Of a stretch of DNA of 64,000 bases, positions 33,843 through 44,899 are shown piece after piece. The stretch is from Acheta domesticus (lineage: Eukaryota; Arthropoda; Insecta; Orthoptera; Gryllidae): contig JAHLJT010002630.1 of assembly GCA_031308135.1 (NCBI GenBank), forward strand, positions 95,648,141 to 95,712,140, read 5' to 3'. Position numbers and translations under genes: made by a program. Position 1 is the stretch's first letter. Each line of letters opens with the position of its first letter. The notes below the pieces were generated by a model that saw only the letters and a list, made by a program, of their open reading frames with translations, was not told where the DNA came from and made no database searches.

Positions 33843-34148
33843 AGATATGGAATGTTAGAAAAATATACAAGTTGACGTCCAAGTACTGTGTGTTCTGCAT
33901 TCACAAAACTTTCCACAAATTCTCAATATTCTTATTTTTCGCTTAAGAATCCTCTGTACCGCGAGGTTACTACAGCTATCCATATTTACTGAATATGTAT
34001 GAACGGAACTTGTGTAAAATGTGCACATTTCATTAATTATTGTTAATGAAATAATAGTAGTTAGTAGTAACTACAACAACAAAAACAAAACGAATCAAGC
34101 TACCCTATCTGTATTTTGGCGTAAAATATTTGGAAAATTTAACGTTGA

Positions 34149-34261
34149 ATTTGTTAGTTGGTATCTTGTCAATGAAGAATGTCGATAAAACATACTTGAG
34201 TCCAGACTTCAATATATTTTATCGACATTCTTCAATGACAAGGTACCATCTAACAAATTCG
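34149..34261. repeat. Inverted repeat, about 46-bp arms
   Basis: GAATTTGTTAGTTGGTATCT...GAAGAATGTCGATAAAA is mirrored by TTTTATCGACATTCTTC...AGGTACCATCTAACAAATTC. The spacer is about 20 bp and the arms are over 90% complementary by eye. Confidence 0.85.
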
Positions 34262-34349
34262 GAGAAAATTAGTTGTTAGGCAAGATTTTATCTGATTTGT
34301 GCTACCTAGAATATACACCTGCTGCAATCTGTGGACACATAGCTACTGT

Positions 34350-34870
34350 AACTGGTGGTACTGAAACAGCATGTACTTTCTCGTCCGTATTTTCACGGTA
34401 AATTACGCGCAAAGTATTGAAATTTTCGAAAAATTTTACATGAACTCATTTCAAAATCTATCTATATGGAATAGATTTCATTAAGGAAAAAGTCTATATC
34501 TTCCTAACTGTGGTAGTACGAAGACTCCGAACAATTTTTTAACAATTTTTTAACAATTTTTCTGAAAATAAGGATTTTCAACGACTACGAGACCTGCACC
34601 ATTCTCTTAAACGTTCTTTGCACTATCCAACAACAAACTTTTAAAAAATCGATAGAGTTATTTTTTTATTAATGTTGAAAATGTCCCAGGGGCTTCATGT
34701 AAAGTATCCTCCCCTCAAACTAAAATATAGGTTTCAAATTCAAGGGTCCGTGACATCAATAAGATCGCTTGGCGAATAACAGTTTGGAGACAATTGGCTG
34801 AAAGTTTTAACCGATAGTGTAGTTCAAAAACGGAACACTTATAAAAATAACTGGTAACAATATCGATTAA
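34350..34870 (+). repeat. Interspersed repeat with the 8425 family, copy 2
   Basis: Shares CCGTATTTTCACG, AGATTTCATTAAGGAAAAA, CACTATCCAACAACAAA, GAAAATGTCCC and TGAAAGTTTTAACCG blocks with 8425-9010, in the same order. Confidence 0.7.
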
Positions 34871-34877
34871 CAGGGCA

Positions 34878-35060
34878 TTTTTTTGTTATTTAAGGTCGTA
34901 CCAACTACTGGGTCATTAGCTATCATTATTGGATTTAACGTCATGGTATGAGGATGAAACGATATGTTGATGATAGGGGATGAAAGGACGAACGTATACA
35001 ACCATGCCTGAAGCGGGAGTCGAATCTGCGTCTCATATTAGTTTGGACCTGAAGAAATTG
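34878..35060 (-). repeat. tRNA-derived SINE (family 2) copy
   Basis: Minus-strand SINE. The plus strand shows the T-rich end (TTTTTTTGTTATTTAAGGTC), the shared GGTATGAGGATGAAACGATA and a B-box region (GGAGTCGAATCTGCGTC). It aligns with 23368-23553 throughout. Confidence 0.7.
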
Positions 35061-35920
35061 TCTTAAAAAATAAGAATACATTAAGTATGTTGGATAGGGC
35101 GTAATTGAAATTCGTCTTGATACAAGAGTTAATACATGAGTACATGCATGCTTGGAGAAACTAAGTTGGAGGTAAGCCAGCTGCGGACTAAACACAATAT
35201 AAGTCACGTCTCGGAAGACGTTGGAGAAGCCAAGTTATTATCATTGAAATGCACCAGGAAAAAGGCGTAAAAGCTGTAGAATATTGTGGGCGATATATCC
35301 CTCTCTCGGACCTAGGCTTTGTAACAGCTCCAGGGCAGTTATCACGGGAATATCTCACAGTGCTTCTGCATCCCCGCGGTCGCCTTCTGAGGGCCAAGAG
35401 AAATCGAGTCTCTCTGCAGGAAGCGAAAGGGTCCTCTTGAAGAGCCTCGATCGATAGTCCGTCTAAACTCGAGTGTAAGCGAAGCGAGTGGAACCAATCT
35501 TTGAGGCCCTTTCCACATTTAACTTCTGAATGAATTCAAAATGCTATTGCAGCCACGACCTTTGAGACGGATCCCTGCAGACGAACCCCAAATCATAATA
35601 AAATAAATACGACGGAGTGATAGAAAAGAAATGAAGAAATATTATTGATTAGCAACGAAGAGAGAAAGAACGGTAGTCATGAGTTGATCATAAAGCCTTA
35701 TTAAAGAATTAACTAGCGTACCCGTGCGAGAACTCTCTTATCGATCTTCTTCCTTATTTTCCCATTTACATATTAAGCTTGTAATATATATTTTTCTTCA
35801 AGATCCTCTTATCCTCTGTCACTTGTTGCATATATCACCTTGTAATTGATAACAATATAATACACCCTTGTCAATAGAACCTATTCTTATTTAACTTTAT
35901 TATCGAGCAAAGATGTACAC
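35061..35920. other. Unassigned
   Basis: An open frame at 35249-35440 (plus, 63 codons) lacks recognisable motifs. No repeats recognised. Confidence 0.35.
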
Positions 35921-36002
35921 CTCTGAGGAACAACCGCTCAAAGCAACCGGCCGCTACAATTCTACAGATAGTGGCTGAATTTGACCTAGCTATTTACGTA
36001 GC

Positions 36003-36621
36003 CATATATATTTAGGGATGAATCCCACAGAGTATTAGGTTCCTATATTACTGAAAATAATGAAGTAGAAAAGGATATTAAAAGGAGAATAACGGCGTGT
36101 AACAGATGTAATGGCAACCTCTACAAAATGTATAAGACAAGAAGGATCTCAAAGGCCGCTAAGTTAAAATTGTACAATAGTCATTAAACCGGTGATATTT
36201 TATGGTTATGAAGCTTGGACCCTCACGAAGAAAATGGAAAATAACCTGGCAATATGGGAAAGGAAAATCTCACGTAGAATATTTGGACCGGTTAAAGAAA
36301 ACGAAATCTGGAGGACTAGAACAGATTCAGTTGGATGAATTATATAAAACTCCTAAGATAGTTTCCTGCATAAATATAAGAAGGTTGGAATGGCCTGAAC
36401 ACATAATAAGAATGCTGGAAGAGGGGGCAGTAAAGGAGATATATGTAGGAAACATGGCCAGTAGGAGGAGTAGAGGCAGACCGAGGTTAAGATGGAATGA
36501 TGAAGTGGAAGATCTGAGGGCCCTAAGAGTGAGAAGAAAAGACCGAAGAGATTGGGTTACCTTAATAAAAGAAGCCATGGCAAAATTGTAAGTCCCGGGG
36601 AGCTGACAAAAGAAGAAGATG
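36003..36621 (+). mobile_element. 5'-truncated LINE inserted in a SINE
   Basis: Flanked by the 11-bp direct repeat ATTTACGTAGC (35992-36002 and 36622-36632), the target duplication of a retrotransposed LINE. The 3' end after the stop is short (GTCCCGGGGAGCTGAC) with an AAAAGAAGAAGATG tail. Only about 620 bp of the 3' end was copied. Confidence 0.9.
36188..36591 (+). pseudogene. LINE reverse-transcriptase C-terminal region, frameshifted
   Basis: A first frame reads FYGYEAWTLTKKMENNLAIW and then KISRRIFGPVKENEIW. After a frame change near 36310 the second frame reads QLDELYKTPKIVSCINIRR, WPEHIIRML, RSRGRPRLRWNDEVEDL and DWVTLIKEAMAKL before TAA. This is the stereotyped C-terminal region of insect non-LTR retrotransposon polyproteins: the 'Y.W....' thumb, the 'RLRWxGHVxRM' segment, then 'RGRPRxRW'. 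The RT catalytic palm and endonuclease are missing through 5' truncation, so it is dead on arrival. Confidence 0.85.
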
Positions 36622-36721
36622 ATTTACGTAGCTAGTGTTAAGAATCCTGCCACCGTCGGGACACGTACTCTAGGACTGGCTTGCACGAGGGCCCCAGCAA
36701 TGCGCCCCACGACGGCCATGG

Positions 36722-37740
36722 CAGCCCTTCCGCGCCCCACCGGCTTCTACTGAAAGACTTTCAGTTTTGGGCAAGTGACCGCTGCCCGAGCCCTCGGTGG
36801 GAGGAAAGCCTTGCGGCTATTAAGACAGAAATGTATTAATTATGTTGAACTAAAACTTGAAATAACGGCTATAGTTTCTGGAGAGGGGAGGTTTTGTTGT
36901 ATACTATTATTTCAGAATAAATTCCTCGACAACTTCCACACATTTCACGGTCAATCTTTACTGTTGCAACTGATTTTGAAAATATTTGTAACATAAATTA
37001 CAAGAACAGAAAATTTAACCATTTCTCTTTGTTAGTAATAATACACACTTCATAAATTTAGTTCAAAAGTATCCGGTTGTAATTCACTTGACCATACTTT
37101 TTTAAATGTTTATTTTACTTTTTGGTCTTTCTTTTTCTCCGACACCATCTTCTGACATGTGAGACACGTTGTTGCTTCATTTCTCTCCGTGAATGAAAAT
37201 TCTGCTCGCACTTAGCATTAAACCGACGATTCTGATCAGTAAACTGAACGAACAGCTCAGCCGACGGGAATTATGCGTATTTTTCCTGGTTCACGTGTGG
37301 CGCCGTGGGGTGCGGGGCGCGGGCTTCCCGGTGCCCAAGAAGGGGCTCAAATGGGGCGCTTGTGCACAGTGTTTTCAGATGGACTTAAGCAATTCCCCTA
37401 GATAGCGCTGTGAAAACCCCCAAAACGACAAAAAAGCTCCAAATTCAAAATACTTTTTATTTCATGTTTGAAATGTATGGGGAGGTATGGAAAGGAAAGA
37501 AATACGAAAAGTATTATTAATTGTATATGATGATATTTATATTTACAGTTAACTTGTCACTTAGAGTCAAATTGAAACAATAGTAATAGGTAGTCGGTCC
37601 GCATTTTACTTACCCCACCCGACCAGTGTACCCTAACTTTCCAAAATTTTAAAAACCAAGTTGAGTTCTCATCATTGACGAGCGTGATGATTTCACAATA
37701 CTAACATCTTTTCACAATATAACACAAAATTAACATTTTA
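36722..37740. other. Unassigned
   Basis: Short open frames (36775-36996; 37193-37405) without motifs. A GC-richer patch at about 37270-37360 is not coding by any recognisable criterion. Confidence 0.35.
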
Positions 37741-37748
37741 AGAACTCT

Positions 37749-37880
37749 TAAGTTAATGAATGTTCCATATGATTTTCAGACAGTCTTAATGTTTATTCAA
37801 AGATACACATATAATGATTCAATCTTTGAATAAACATTAAGACTGTCTGAAAATCATATGGAACTTTCATTAACTTACGA
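37749..37880. repeat. Near-perfect palindrome, about 55-bp arms
   Basis: TTAAGTTAATGAATGTTCCA then TATGATTTTCAGACAGTCTT and AATGTTTATTCAAAGAT on the left pair with ATCTTTGAATAAACATT, AAGACTGTCTGAAAATCATA and GGAACTTTCATTAACTTA on the right. The central 16 bp (ACACATATAATGATTC-like) form the loop. The inner 45 bp are perfectly complementary. Confidence 0.9.
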
Positions 37881-38149
37881 ATTTTACAAGAGACAGTCTA
37901 TAGTTCAACTTGAAACTTTAAGAACTCAATTAAATTCCCTCAAAGAAAACCTCCAAATAAATTTACCCCCTAAAAAACCCTAAAGACCCAAAGGAACCCT
38001 AAATTTAGGGGTAAAACCCCTAATCTGGCAACACTGCTTGAGCACCTCTGTCTGCTCTAGGACCTCCCGGAGAACCACGTTGCAGCGCCAACGGATGATG
38101 TCGCTGAGCCAGCTCGGCCGACACTAATTTGAATTCCGCCTAGTCGTGG

Positions 38150-38345
38150 CATCACGCTGTCTCCGGTCCCCGACGCCCCTTATCGTTCCCCCTATTCGCA
38201 AGGAGAGGGGGAGGGGAAGGGCGTGTCTAGAGGGGAGCGCCGCCGTCTGGGCCCCTCCCTCTCGTAATTCCGTCTCTGAATGAATCACCCCCTCGCTGCC
38301 GCCGCCGCCGCAGGTCATCCACCCCAGCCGCCTCTCCCCTCCGAC
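38150..38345. other. GC-rich patch
   Basis: GC-rich DNA with CCGCCGCCGCCG and CCCCTCCC motifs; the minus frame over it has no domain. No gene supported. Confidence 0.4.
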
Positions 38346-38395
38346 TTAATGCACGTGACATATTAGCAGAAATACCCCCGAGGACTGGAACAGAG

Positions 38396-38940
38396 ATGTA
38401 CTATTCATTTGTGTATGACGCTAAAGCAGTGGTGCGTATGTATTCTTTTGTTAGATTGTTTGACTATTTGGATATTGGGATCACTGATCTACTCAAGAGA
38501 GCATAATTGATGCTATTCGTTTGTGTATGCATTCTTTCCTTAAATTGTTTATTTGAGTATTGGGATACCTGATCTACGCAGCAGAGTATAACTGAATTTG
38601 TGTATGACGCTAAAGCAGTGGTGTGTGTGTATTATTTTGTTAAACTGTTTGACTATTTGGGTATTGGGATCACTGTCTACGCAAGAATTTAACTGATACT
38701 GTTCATTTGAGTATGACACTAAAGCAGTGGTGTGTATGTATTCTTTCGTCTTTTGTTGAACTATTTGGATATATTGGGATACTTGATCTAGAGTGTAATT
38801 GACTCACTATTGAATCACTATTCATTTGTGTATGACGCTAAAGCATTGGTGTGTATGTATTCTTTTGTTAGATTGTTTGACTATTTGGGCATTGGGATCA
38901 ATGATTTACGCAGTTGAGTATAACTGAACTGGTCATCAGT
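38396..38940 (+). repeat. Degenerate tandem repeat, about 110-bp unit, five copies
   Basis: Each unit contains CATTTGTGTATGACGCTAAAG, a TGTATGTATTCTTT block, TTGTTTGACTATTTGG and ATTGGGATCACTGATCTACG (or variants), recurring near 38401, 38506, 38595, 38700 and 38815. Confidence 0.85.
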
Positions 38941-40260
38941 TAAGGGAAAGCAATTTTAGCGTGAAGCCTGCGTGGTAGTGAGGTTTCAACCTGAATCAAT
39001 AATGCTTCAAACAAATTTTACAGTTCCAAATGTTCAAATGTAATTTACTGTAGAATACATAACAATTTTATTTTACGTGGTACACATCTGACTAACTTTA
39101 TTAATAAATAATTATAATCATTACTTTCATTGATTTTATATCCGAATATTTTTATTTATTCCGGAATATAAAAATTGTTTTAGTGTCACAGTTAGGTATA
39201 GATTTAAGTAGTTTTGGCCACCTTAGTATCCAATTAAGCTTCACTTTCTTTTCGTAAAGGACCTATTCAGAAATAGTTCTATGAATATCAGGATTTCATC
39301 TAATATTCGCACCAGCTACTGATGAGAATTTCGTCTCTGATAACAGGGTAAAATACATTAACGGACGATCCAAAATTATCGCCTATTTCACCAATTAGAT
39401 TTGCGGAGAATGTATTGAACATACAGGTTGTAAATATTAGCATCTCTGTGTTTTCGAAATGTTTTTTATTATCAGAGCATGCAAATTATGGAGAGGATAC
39501 AATTTATCTCGCAAGGGAGCCGGTGTGTACTGTTCGGAATGCCCACGACGGACGTGGCCAAATTATTAGACTTGAGATATTGATTGAGACAAAAAGTATT
39601 TGGGACCGTAGATCTTGTCAATAAATAATATGTACTTGTTTGTAAAGTTTTATAAACATGCCCTTATTCGTAATTAACACATTTTTCTTAGGCGCATTGA
39701 AAATATCTTTTTGTTCATTCATTCTAATAATCATTTTGTCAGATGCGAATAAGTTGTTTTATGAGCTAGTTTTTTTGGTCTTCTTTCCTTCAGTTGCTTT
39801 TAACTATAGATCAAACACTATCCATAGGATTTACGTCAGAGCTATTTGGAGAGAGAGCACTGGAGCATAGACTGATCAATATCTTGACATTTTCCACCTG
39901 TTTTCTTATTACGGCGTGGATCGTCGTCATGCATGAATACGCATTGATTTTTTCCAAACCACTCATTTATTTGAGAGAAACATTGGTTCTTTAAGCCTTT
40001 CTAGGTATTGGTCGTGTCTTATTACTTCATTACCTATGTGTACATTTCCTGTACCATTAACGGAATTCACATGATTACTTTTGACAGTTGCTTCCCCAAG
40101 ACTGTTTTTTTATTTACTTATTTCTTTCTCTTTATTCTCTTCAGCCTATTTGCTTTGTGAGATAGGTATTGGTTCATGCGCTTTGCTCATACTCTAGCAC
40201 CTATTCCAATTACAATGTTTCTACTCTACTCTTTATCTATTAACATCTACTGTATTCAAA
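38941..40260. other. No feature supported
   Basis: AT-rich DNA. Open frames at 39415-39624, 39658-39870 and 39794-39994 are short and have no recognised domain. The one at 39658 contains a hydrophobic stretch that could mimic a membrane segment. Confidence 0.35.
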
Positions 40261-40263
40261 TTA

Positions 40264-40991
40264 CGTAGATAAGTCAATAAGTATTAGCAATTTTGCTCTA
40301 AATGTCTTTAATTTGGTTCTACGGCTTTGTGTGATCCCTAACCATTAGATGGGACAGTTGTCTTTGCCTGTAGGAGGTTTTAACGTTATCGGATCAGTGT
40401 GTTTTGCGCTATTGTGGTGTAAAGATAGTTGTAGCACTCTCTGTTTGCACCAAAGAAGAAGAGCGTTCCGTAATCCGTTTTCTTTGGTTTGAAGGTGTAC
40501 CAGGAGCGGAAATCCATAGCAGGTTTTCAGCACAATGCGGGGACAATGTTTGGCCACAGAGAAGTGTTTGCCAGTTACCAGAACAGTTTAAAAGTGGTCG
40601 AACGAGCGTCAAGAAAGAGGAAAGAACGGGGCGTCCAGTTACAGCAGCAACTGATCCCAATATAGAACAATTACGCGTCTTTATCCTGAATAACAGACGA
40701 GTGACTGTTAATGAAATGGCAAACCATATGCACAATCTCGCTCCGTCGGATTACCATCTGTTTGGTCCGTCAATTCTGCTCCGATCAACAGTTCAAAGAA
40801 GTGGTGCCTACGTGCCTAGCTGCACAATCAAAAACCTTTTTTCAGTAGGTATCGGAAAGCTTGTGCAATGGTAGACCAAGTGCATTAAAACGATGGGTGA
40901 CCATGTTAAAAAATGATATCAATAAAAATGTGTATTCTTCCCTGTCATAAATTATAAAAATTGATTGCAGATACTTATTGACTTACCCTCG
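40264..40991 (+). mobile_element. Mariner transposon, internally deleted (728 bp)
   Basis: Ends CGTAGATAAGTCAATAAGTA on the left and, inverted, CGAGGGTAAGTCAATAAGTA on the right, continuing into TNTGCAAT. TA flanks at 40262-40263 and 40992-40993. A full mariner is about 1.3 kb; the missing middle of the transposase explains the length. Confidence 0.9.
40404..40874 (+). pseudogene. Mariner transposase with the catalytic core deleted
   Basis: The open frame of 156 codons keeps the N-terminal DNA-binding part (VALSVCTKEEERSVIRFLW, VPGAEIHSRFSAQ, RTSVKKEERTGRPV, VFILNNRRVTVNEMA). At about residue 111 it jumps directly to the C-terminal LAPSDYHLFGPS and the tail GIGKLVQW. The first two catalytic Asp residues of the mariner DDD triad lie in the lost segment. 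The join is in frame, so an mRNA could yield a DNA-binding but catalytically dead protein; that is inference. It fills the space between the mariner inverted repeats. Confidence 0.85.
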
Positions 40992-40999
40992 TATTAATC

Positions 41000-41450
41000 T
41001 AACTCTACATTTATAATCTCCATCACCATTTATCGTCAAACTCCACACTTCCCAGGACACATTATTATCCGTTAAGTGAAGGAAAAACATTTTTTCTGAT
41101 ACGTTATAGCTTGTTATTGCCTTCGATACAGAGCTCGATATACACAGCATAATCTAGATCGAAAGGATCTTGGTTACGAGGGAAACATGAAAACAGTTGA
41201 ATGATTCTACGTGTAAATTATGAGAGGGAATTATGGGAGGGAAATATGAAAACAAAAACAGAGTCATGTTAACATATACTTAATAAATAAGTAAATATGA
41301 ATCAATAAAATAGGGGAAAATGTTGTAGCACGTGCGTTAACTGGTTCTAATGATCTCGGGCGACAAACAGTCCTCTAGTTAATGGCCCTCGGGAATTTTG
41401 TCGCCACTCGATCATTAGAATCATTACAACGCCCTTGGCGCGTAAACAAC
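41000..41450. other. No feature seen
   Basis: AT-rich DNA between the mariner and the Helitron-like copy C. Confidence 0.4.
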
Positions 41451-41670
41451 TATCCTACACAGTATTTGAATGTGCGGTTCCGTCACTAACGTCACTGTGA
41501 GTTACGTCACTCAAGGCTAGACCACTTCTCCTGTACCAATGGATACAAATGAGGTGTCATTCGATGTGTCTCGGTCTCCTAGTGGGGAGCTGATAATTTG
41601 TTTTTGAATCCGGACAGAAAATTCTAAGAAATTTTCAAAAAACGCGTGTGCGTGTTTTAGCGCTGCCATC

Positions 41671-42120
41671 ACCGGGAGCGCGGTGTGCTACTTGGCCCAC
41701 ACGGCCAGGCCCCCCCTCGCCCCGCGCGAGTACAGAGAGATTGTGGACAAGATCTGTGCCACCCGCCCTCACCGCACCAACGGTAGCAGCAGTAGTACCG
41801 GAGCAGCACTCTCGTCACAGGCGCCATACTCGTCCCTCATGCAGCAGAACAGTGCAGATGCCAGCTAAATGCCCTTTCCCCCTTTATTAACTTTTAACTT
41901 TTCCCTCTTTTTTCCTTTTTTTCCCTCCTTTTTTCTTTTTTCCATTTTTCCTCCTTTTTCTTTTTTTCTTAACTTTTAACCTTTTAAACGTTTTCTTTAG
42001 CTTTTAACCTTTTTTAACCTTTAACTTTTTTTAACTTTTGCTTGAACTATTAACTTTTTAACTTTTAATTCATCCATTTATGTATTAGAAATTGTATTTG
42101 AAAAATTCTGAATAAAAATG
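41671..42120 (+). pseudogene. Captured 3' end of an unidentified host gene
   Basis: The segment sits exactly where copies A and B run uninterrupted. Its first 200 bp are GC-rich and open in one frame for 66 codons (TGSAVCYLAHTARPP, then REYREIVDKICATRPHRTNG, then a Ser-rich end SSLMQQNSADAS) before TAA at 41866-41868. The composition then turns T-rich (repeated CTTTTAAC and CTTTTTTCC), and an AATAAA lies at 42111. This is the arrangement of a terminal exon with 3' UTR. I do not recognise the protein family. No poly(A) tract or target duplication marks the junctions, which argues against a processed retrocopy and for capture by the Helitron-like element. The parental gene should be elsewhere in the genome. 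Confidence 0.55.
41885..42070 (+). repeat. T-rich low-complexity tract
   Basis: Interspersed CTTTTAACTTTT and CCTTTTTTCC motifs forming an almost pure pyrimidine/A tract within the captured segment. Confidence 0.85.
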
Positions 42121-43426
42121 TTCGCATCTCGGGAATTAAACCAAGCCACCCAAACAGATCCATGTAGCTGGCGTTGAATGCGACATGTGAATCGCCGCGC
42201 GGCAGATTTCATTTAATTTGCATCCTTATCAACGTATTTTTAAAAATAAATTTGTAAAAAACTACGACCAGTATTGCCTAGGAACGTATTGAACATGAAG
42301 AGTAAATACGGAGAAAAACAAACGTGAGTAATGCTAAAGAAGCACATTTACGTTCTTACGTTCGACTTCTCACATTTATATTCTTAGAAGTGCAAATATC
42401 GATTTTCAAATGAATGAGACTAACAACATTATTCTTATTATCTTAACAACTTAACTAAATTAACATTATTCTTATTAACTTAACTATTCTTAGTAACTCA
42501 ACAACCTTATTCACATAAACTTACAAAACAGTCCCCTTTTAATTTTTACATATATGTATCTGCAAAACTATAAATAGAGCAATTGCAGAAATAAAAGTGA
42601 ACACAATTAGAAAGACTTTGTGGAGTTTTAATCTCTTCAACAGTTAGGGAACAAAAATATGGAAGTATTAAGTAAATTCAGGGGAGAATAAAATGTTGTA
42701 GAAGATTTTGCGACAGAATTTTCGAAATTAACTGAGAATGATCTTATTAGAGAAAAACGCTGAAGACCGGCTTACAGATAATTGTTTGAGTATTTTTGTG
42801 CATATTAGCAAAACAACATAAAAAATGTATATGTACTAAATTTTAACTATTCGCATCATTAATACCTCCAAGTATTTGTTTCGGCGTTTATAATTTTGAA
42901 ATTGTAATATTACCAGCTCATATCCCGTATGGAGGTAATATACAAAGCCATTGGGTGTTTTTGAACAGGAGTCAAATCTTATTAGCTACTACGCATTGGT
43001 ATGACCAATGCTAGAGACTGTAAGAACTTGTTTGAACATAGCTATGCATGACATACATTTTCAACACATGAAAATACTTTTAAAACCGAATACATCGTCG
43101 GCAACGCCGCATTCAACAAGTAGTCTAATAATTTGGCCACCTCTGCACATCCGCGTGGTAAGTGTGTTAAGGCTACATCTTCACTTGTTCCTATGAGTGG
43201 CGTTATAACTGGACTTTCCTTGACATGTCAACTACGATCCGCTTTGTACGAGGTCGCTTAGCAACACACATCTCATTACTGACACACGTGGTATTTTAGG
43301 ACTCAAGGCTTTCCATTTTTATGCCACTAGCCTTTCTATCCACTTACGGGCTGCCCGGGTTCCATTGTATCGGGGCTTCATGAGCGAGAGTAAGAATACG
43401 TAATTCGTAAAGAGGATTCACAACAC

Positions 43427-43625
43427 TTGGTAGTCGGCAGTCAAAAGCTCTACCTTCTTCCCTTTCTTCTTCTTCTTCTTCTTCTTCTTTTTCTCTTTTT
43501 CTTTTCCTTCTTTTCTTCCTTCGTGTTTTCTTTCTTTTCTCAACCACCTCTTTCGCTATTTTATCTTCCTTCTCTTACTCTTGCTATTCCGCCCCATCTT
43601 CCTCCTCGGTGTCCCAGCCCATTTT
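43427..43625 (+). repeat. Pyrimidine-rich (TTC)n tract
   Basis: CTTCTTCTTCTTCTTCTTC followed by about 100 bp of T and C. Apparent Leu/Phe-rich frames on the plus strand and Lys/Glu-rich frames on the minus strand are artefacts. Confidence 0.85.
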
Positions 43626-43629
43626 AATG

Positions 43630-44640
43630 TAGCGTAACAAATGCAGGTTTTCACTTTCCACTGTTATATATACTCTTTGATTCAACGATATTTATGTAAC
43701 GATACAAATGTAAACTCTGAGGAACCCGTGACTGATATAACTTACGACTTGTGTCATACCAGTTCTCTAGGTGATGATAAACCAGTTCACACTCATAGGC
43801 CAATGTTTTTTATAATATCGAAAATTTTTATATAAAATGCTGCCTGTTTTTCACTAAGTCTTTAACACACCCGACCTGGGGTATGTTACAACCTGTTTGC
43901 TATTATTGTTTCATTTTATTCTAGTGTATTATTTTATTATTTATAATGTTTTACAAATTCTATTAATTAAATCTCCATGACTTGATTGAAAAATACTTTA
44001 ATTATTTTTAGATTGTCTGAAAAAGGTATCAATTGGGGCCAAAACGTCAAATTAATAAAGTATTAGAAAAATAATATTGTGGTGTTTGTTTTAAAAAAAG
44101 GTCAGAATATTATTTCAGTAACAATTAAATGCAAGATTCGCTGCAATGTGTGTAATATTTAAATGCCAAGCGGGATGATTTGATTAATTGACAATTGACA
44201 GTTGACAACGATTCTTATCGCTGCTCTAATATTATTAACCTACATTAAAGACGAGAATTACGGAGAATTTAGCAATCCACAAACGCATTTTATTTAAAAT
44301 ACTGTATCACATATTCCTTGTATAATTTACGAGGCCTGCATGTTTTGCATCGCGTTAAAGAAAAGGTGGGTCAAGAATAGACGTGGGGAATTAATGGGGT
44401 CAAGAATAGACGTTGCTGTGTGTTGTTCCGTAAAGATCGATTCCACGGATGTTCTTCTGATTAGTATGATAGCGTGTATTTGGGAGACGGCATTCTTGGC
44501 TGGAAAACTAATATTTTCATTATCCTTGTTTCATCTTCCTGGAGGTATTGTGCGTCGCGATTGTGAGTTAATATAACTGTCGATTTATATAACACAATAC
44601 ATAAATGTTATTGAGCATGAAACCTGTTTCGTCCTAGGAG
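43630..44640. other. No feature supported
   Basis: AT-rich DNA with short frames lacking domains (43641-43835; 44340-44576). Confidence 0.35.
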
Positions 44641-44749
44641 ATTTCAAACATTTTTGCTTCGAGACAAGATCGTTTGCTAGGGAACAGAGCTCTTGTTTGG
44701 GAGAGTCATGAAATTTCAACTCAAACATTACGATTCAAAGTAAATACTT

Positions 44750-44890
44750 ATTTAATTTTTACTTTCTCGCACCTCCTAAGAAGAGAAAATATTGTAATTG
44801 TGCGCCGAAAAACTGCGAATTTCCGACAGAGAAACTCTTATTGCTGGACCCTAGTAATGATCAAATGGTTAAATCTTGTTTTCAATCCAA
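44750..44890 (-). repeat. Distant fragment of the 8425/55854 repeat family
   Basis: The order TTTCTCGCA, TGCGCCGAAAAACTGCGAAT, TTCCGACAGAGAAACTCTTA, CTGGACCCTAGTAATG parallels GCTGCGCGAAGAAACGGCG...CCCTGGTAACG at 56001-56055. It is strongly diverged. Confidence 0.4.
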
Positions 44891-44899
44891 ATCCGTTTA

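Larger units (their letters stand above)
35925..36720 (-). repeat. SINE family 1 fragment split by a LINE
   Basis: 35925-36002 (AAGCAACCGGCCGCTACAAT...TGACCTAGCT) and 36622-36720 (AGCTAGTGTTAAGAATCCTG...CCACCGTCGGGAC) are consecutive parts of the family 1 sequence, as seen in uninterrupted copies (for example 47330-47460). Confidence 0.8.
41453..43120 (+). mobile_element. Helitron-like element, copy C, carrying a foreign segment
   Basis: It starts TCCTACACAGTATTTGAATG after a host A and ends CGCCGCATTCAACAAG before a host T. The last four bases (CAAG) differ from CTAG by one substitution, and the 3' hairpin is imperfect. Interior blocks match copies A and B on both sides of a 450-bp interruption: GGAGCTGATAATTTGTTTTT at 41589 is upstream, while GGGAATTAAACCAAGCCACC at 42130 and CAGTATTGCCTAGGAACGTA at 42271 are downstream. 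In copy B the upstream and downstream blocks are contiguous. Confidence 0.75.

Noticed and set aside
41683..41868. Resident, expressed terminal exon
   Set aside because: Two halves of the same repeat copy flank the segment and are contiguous in copies A and B, so it reads as an insert in that repeat.
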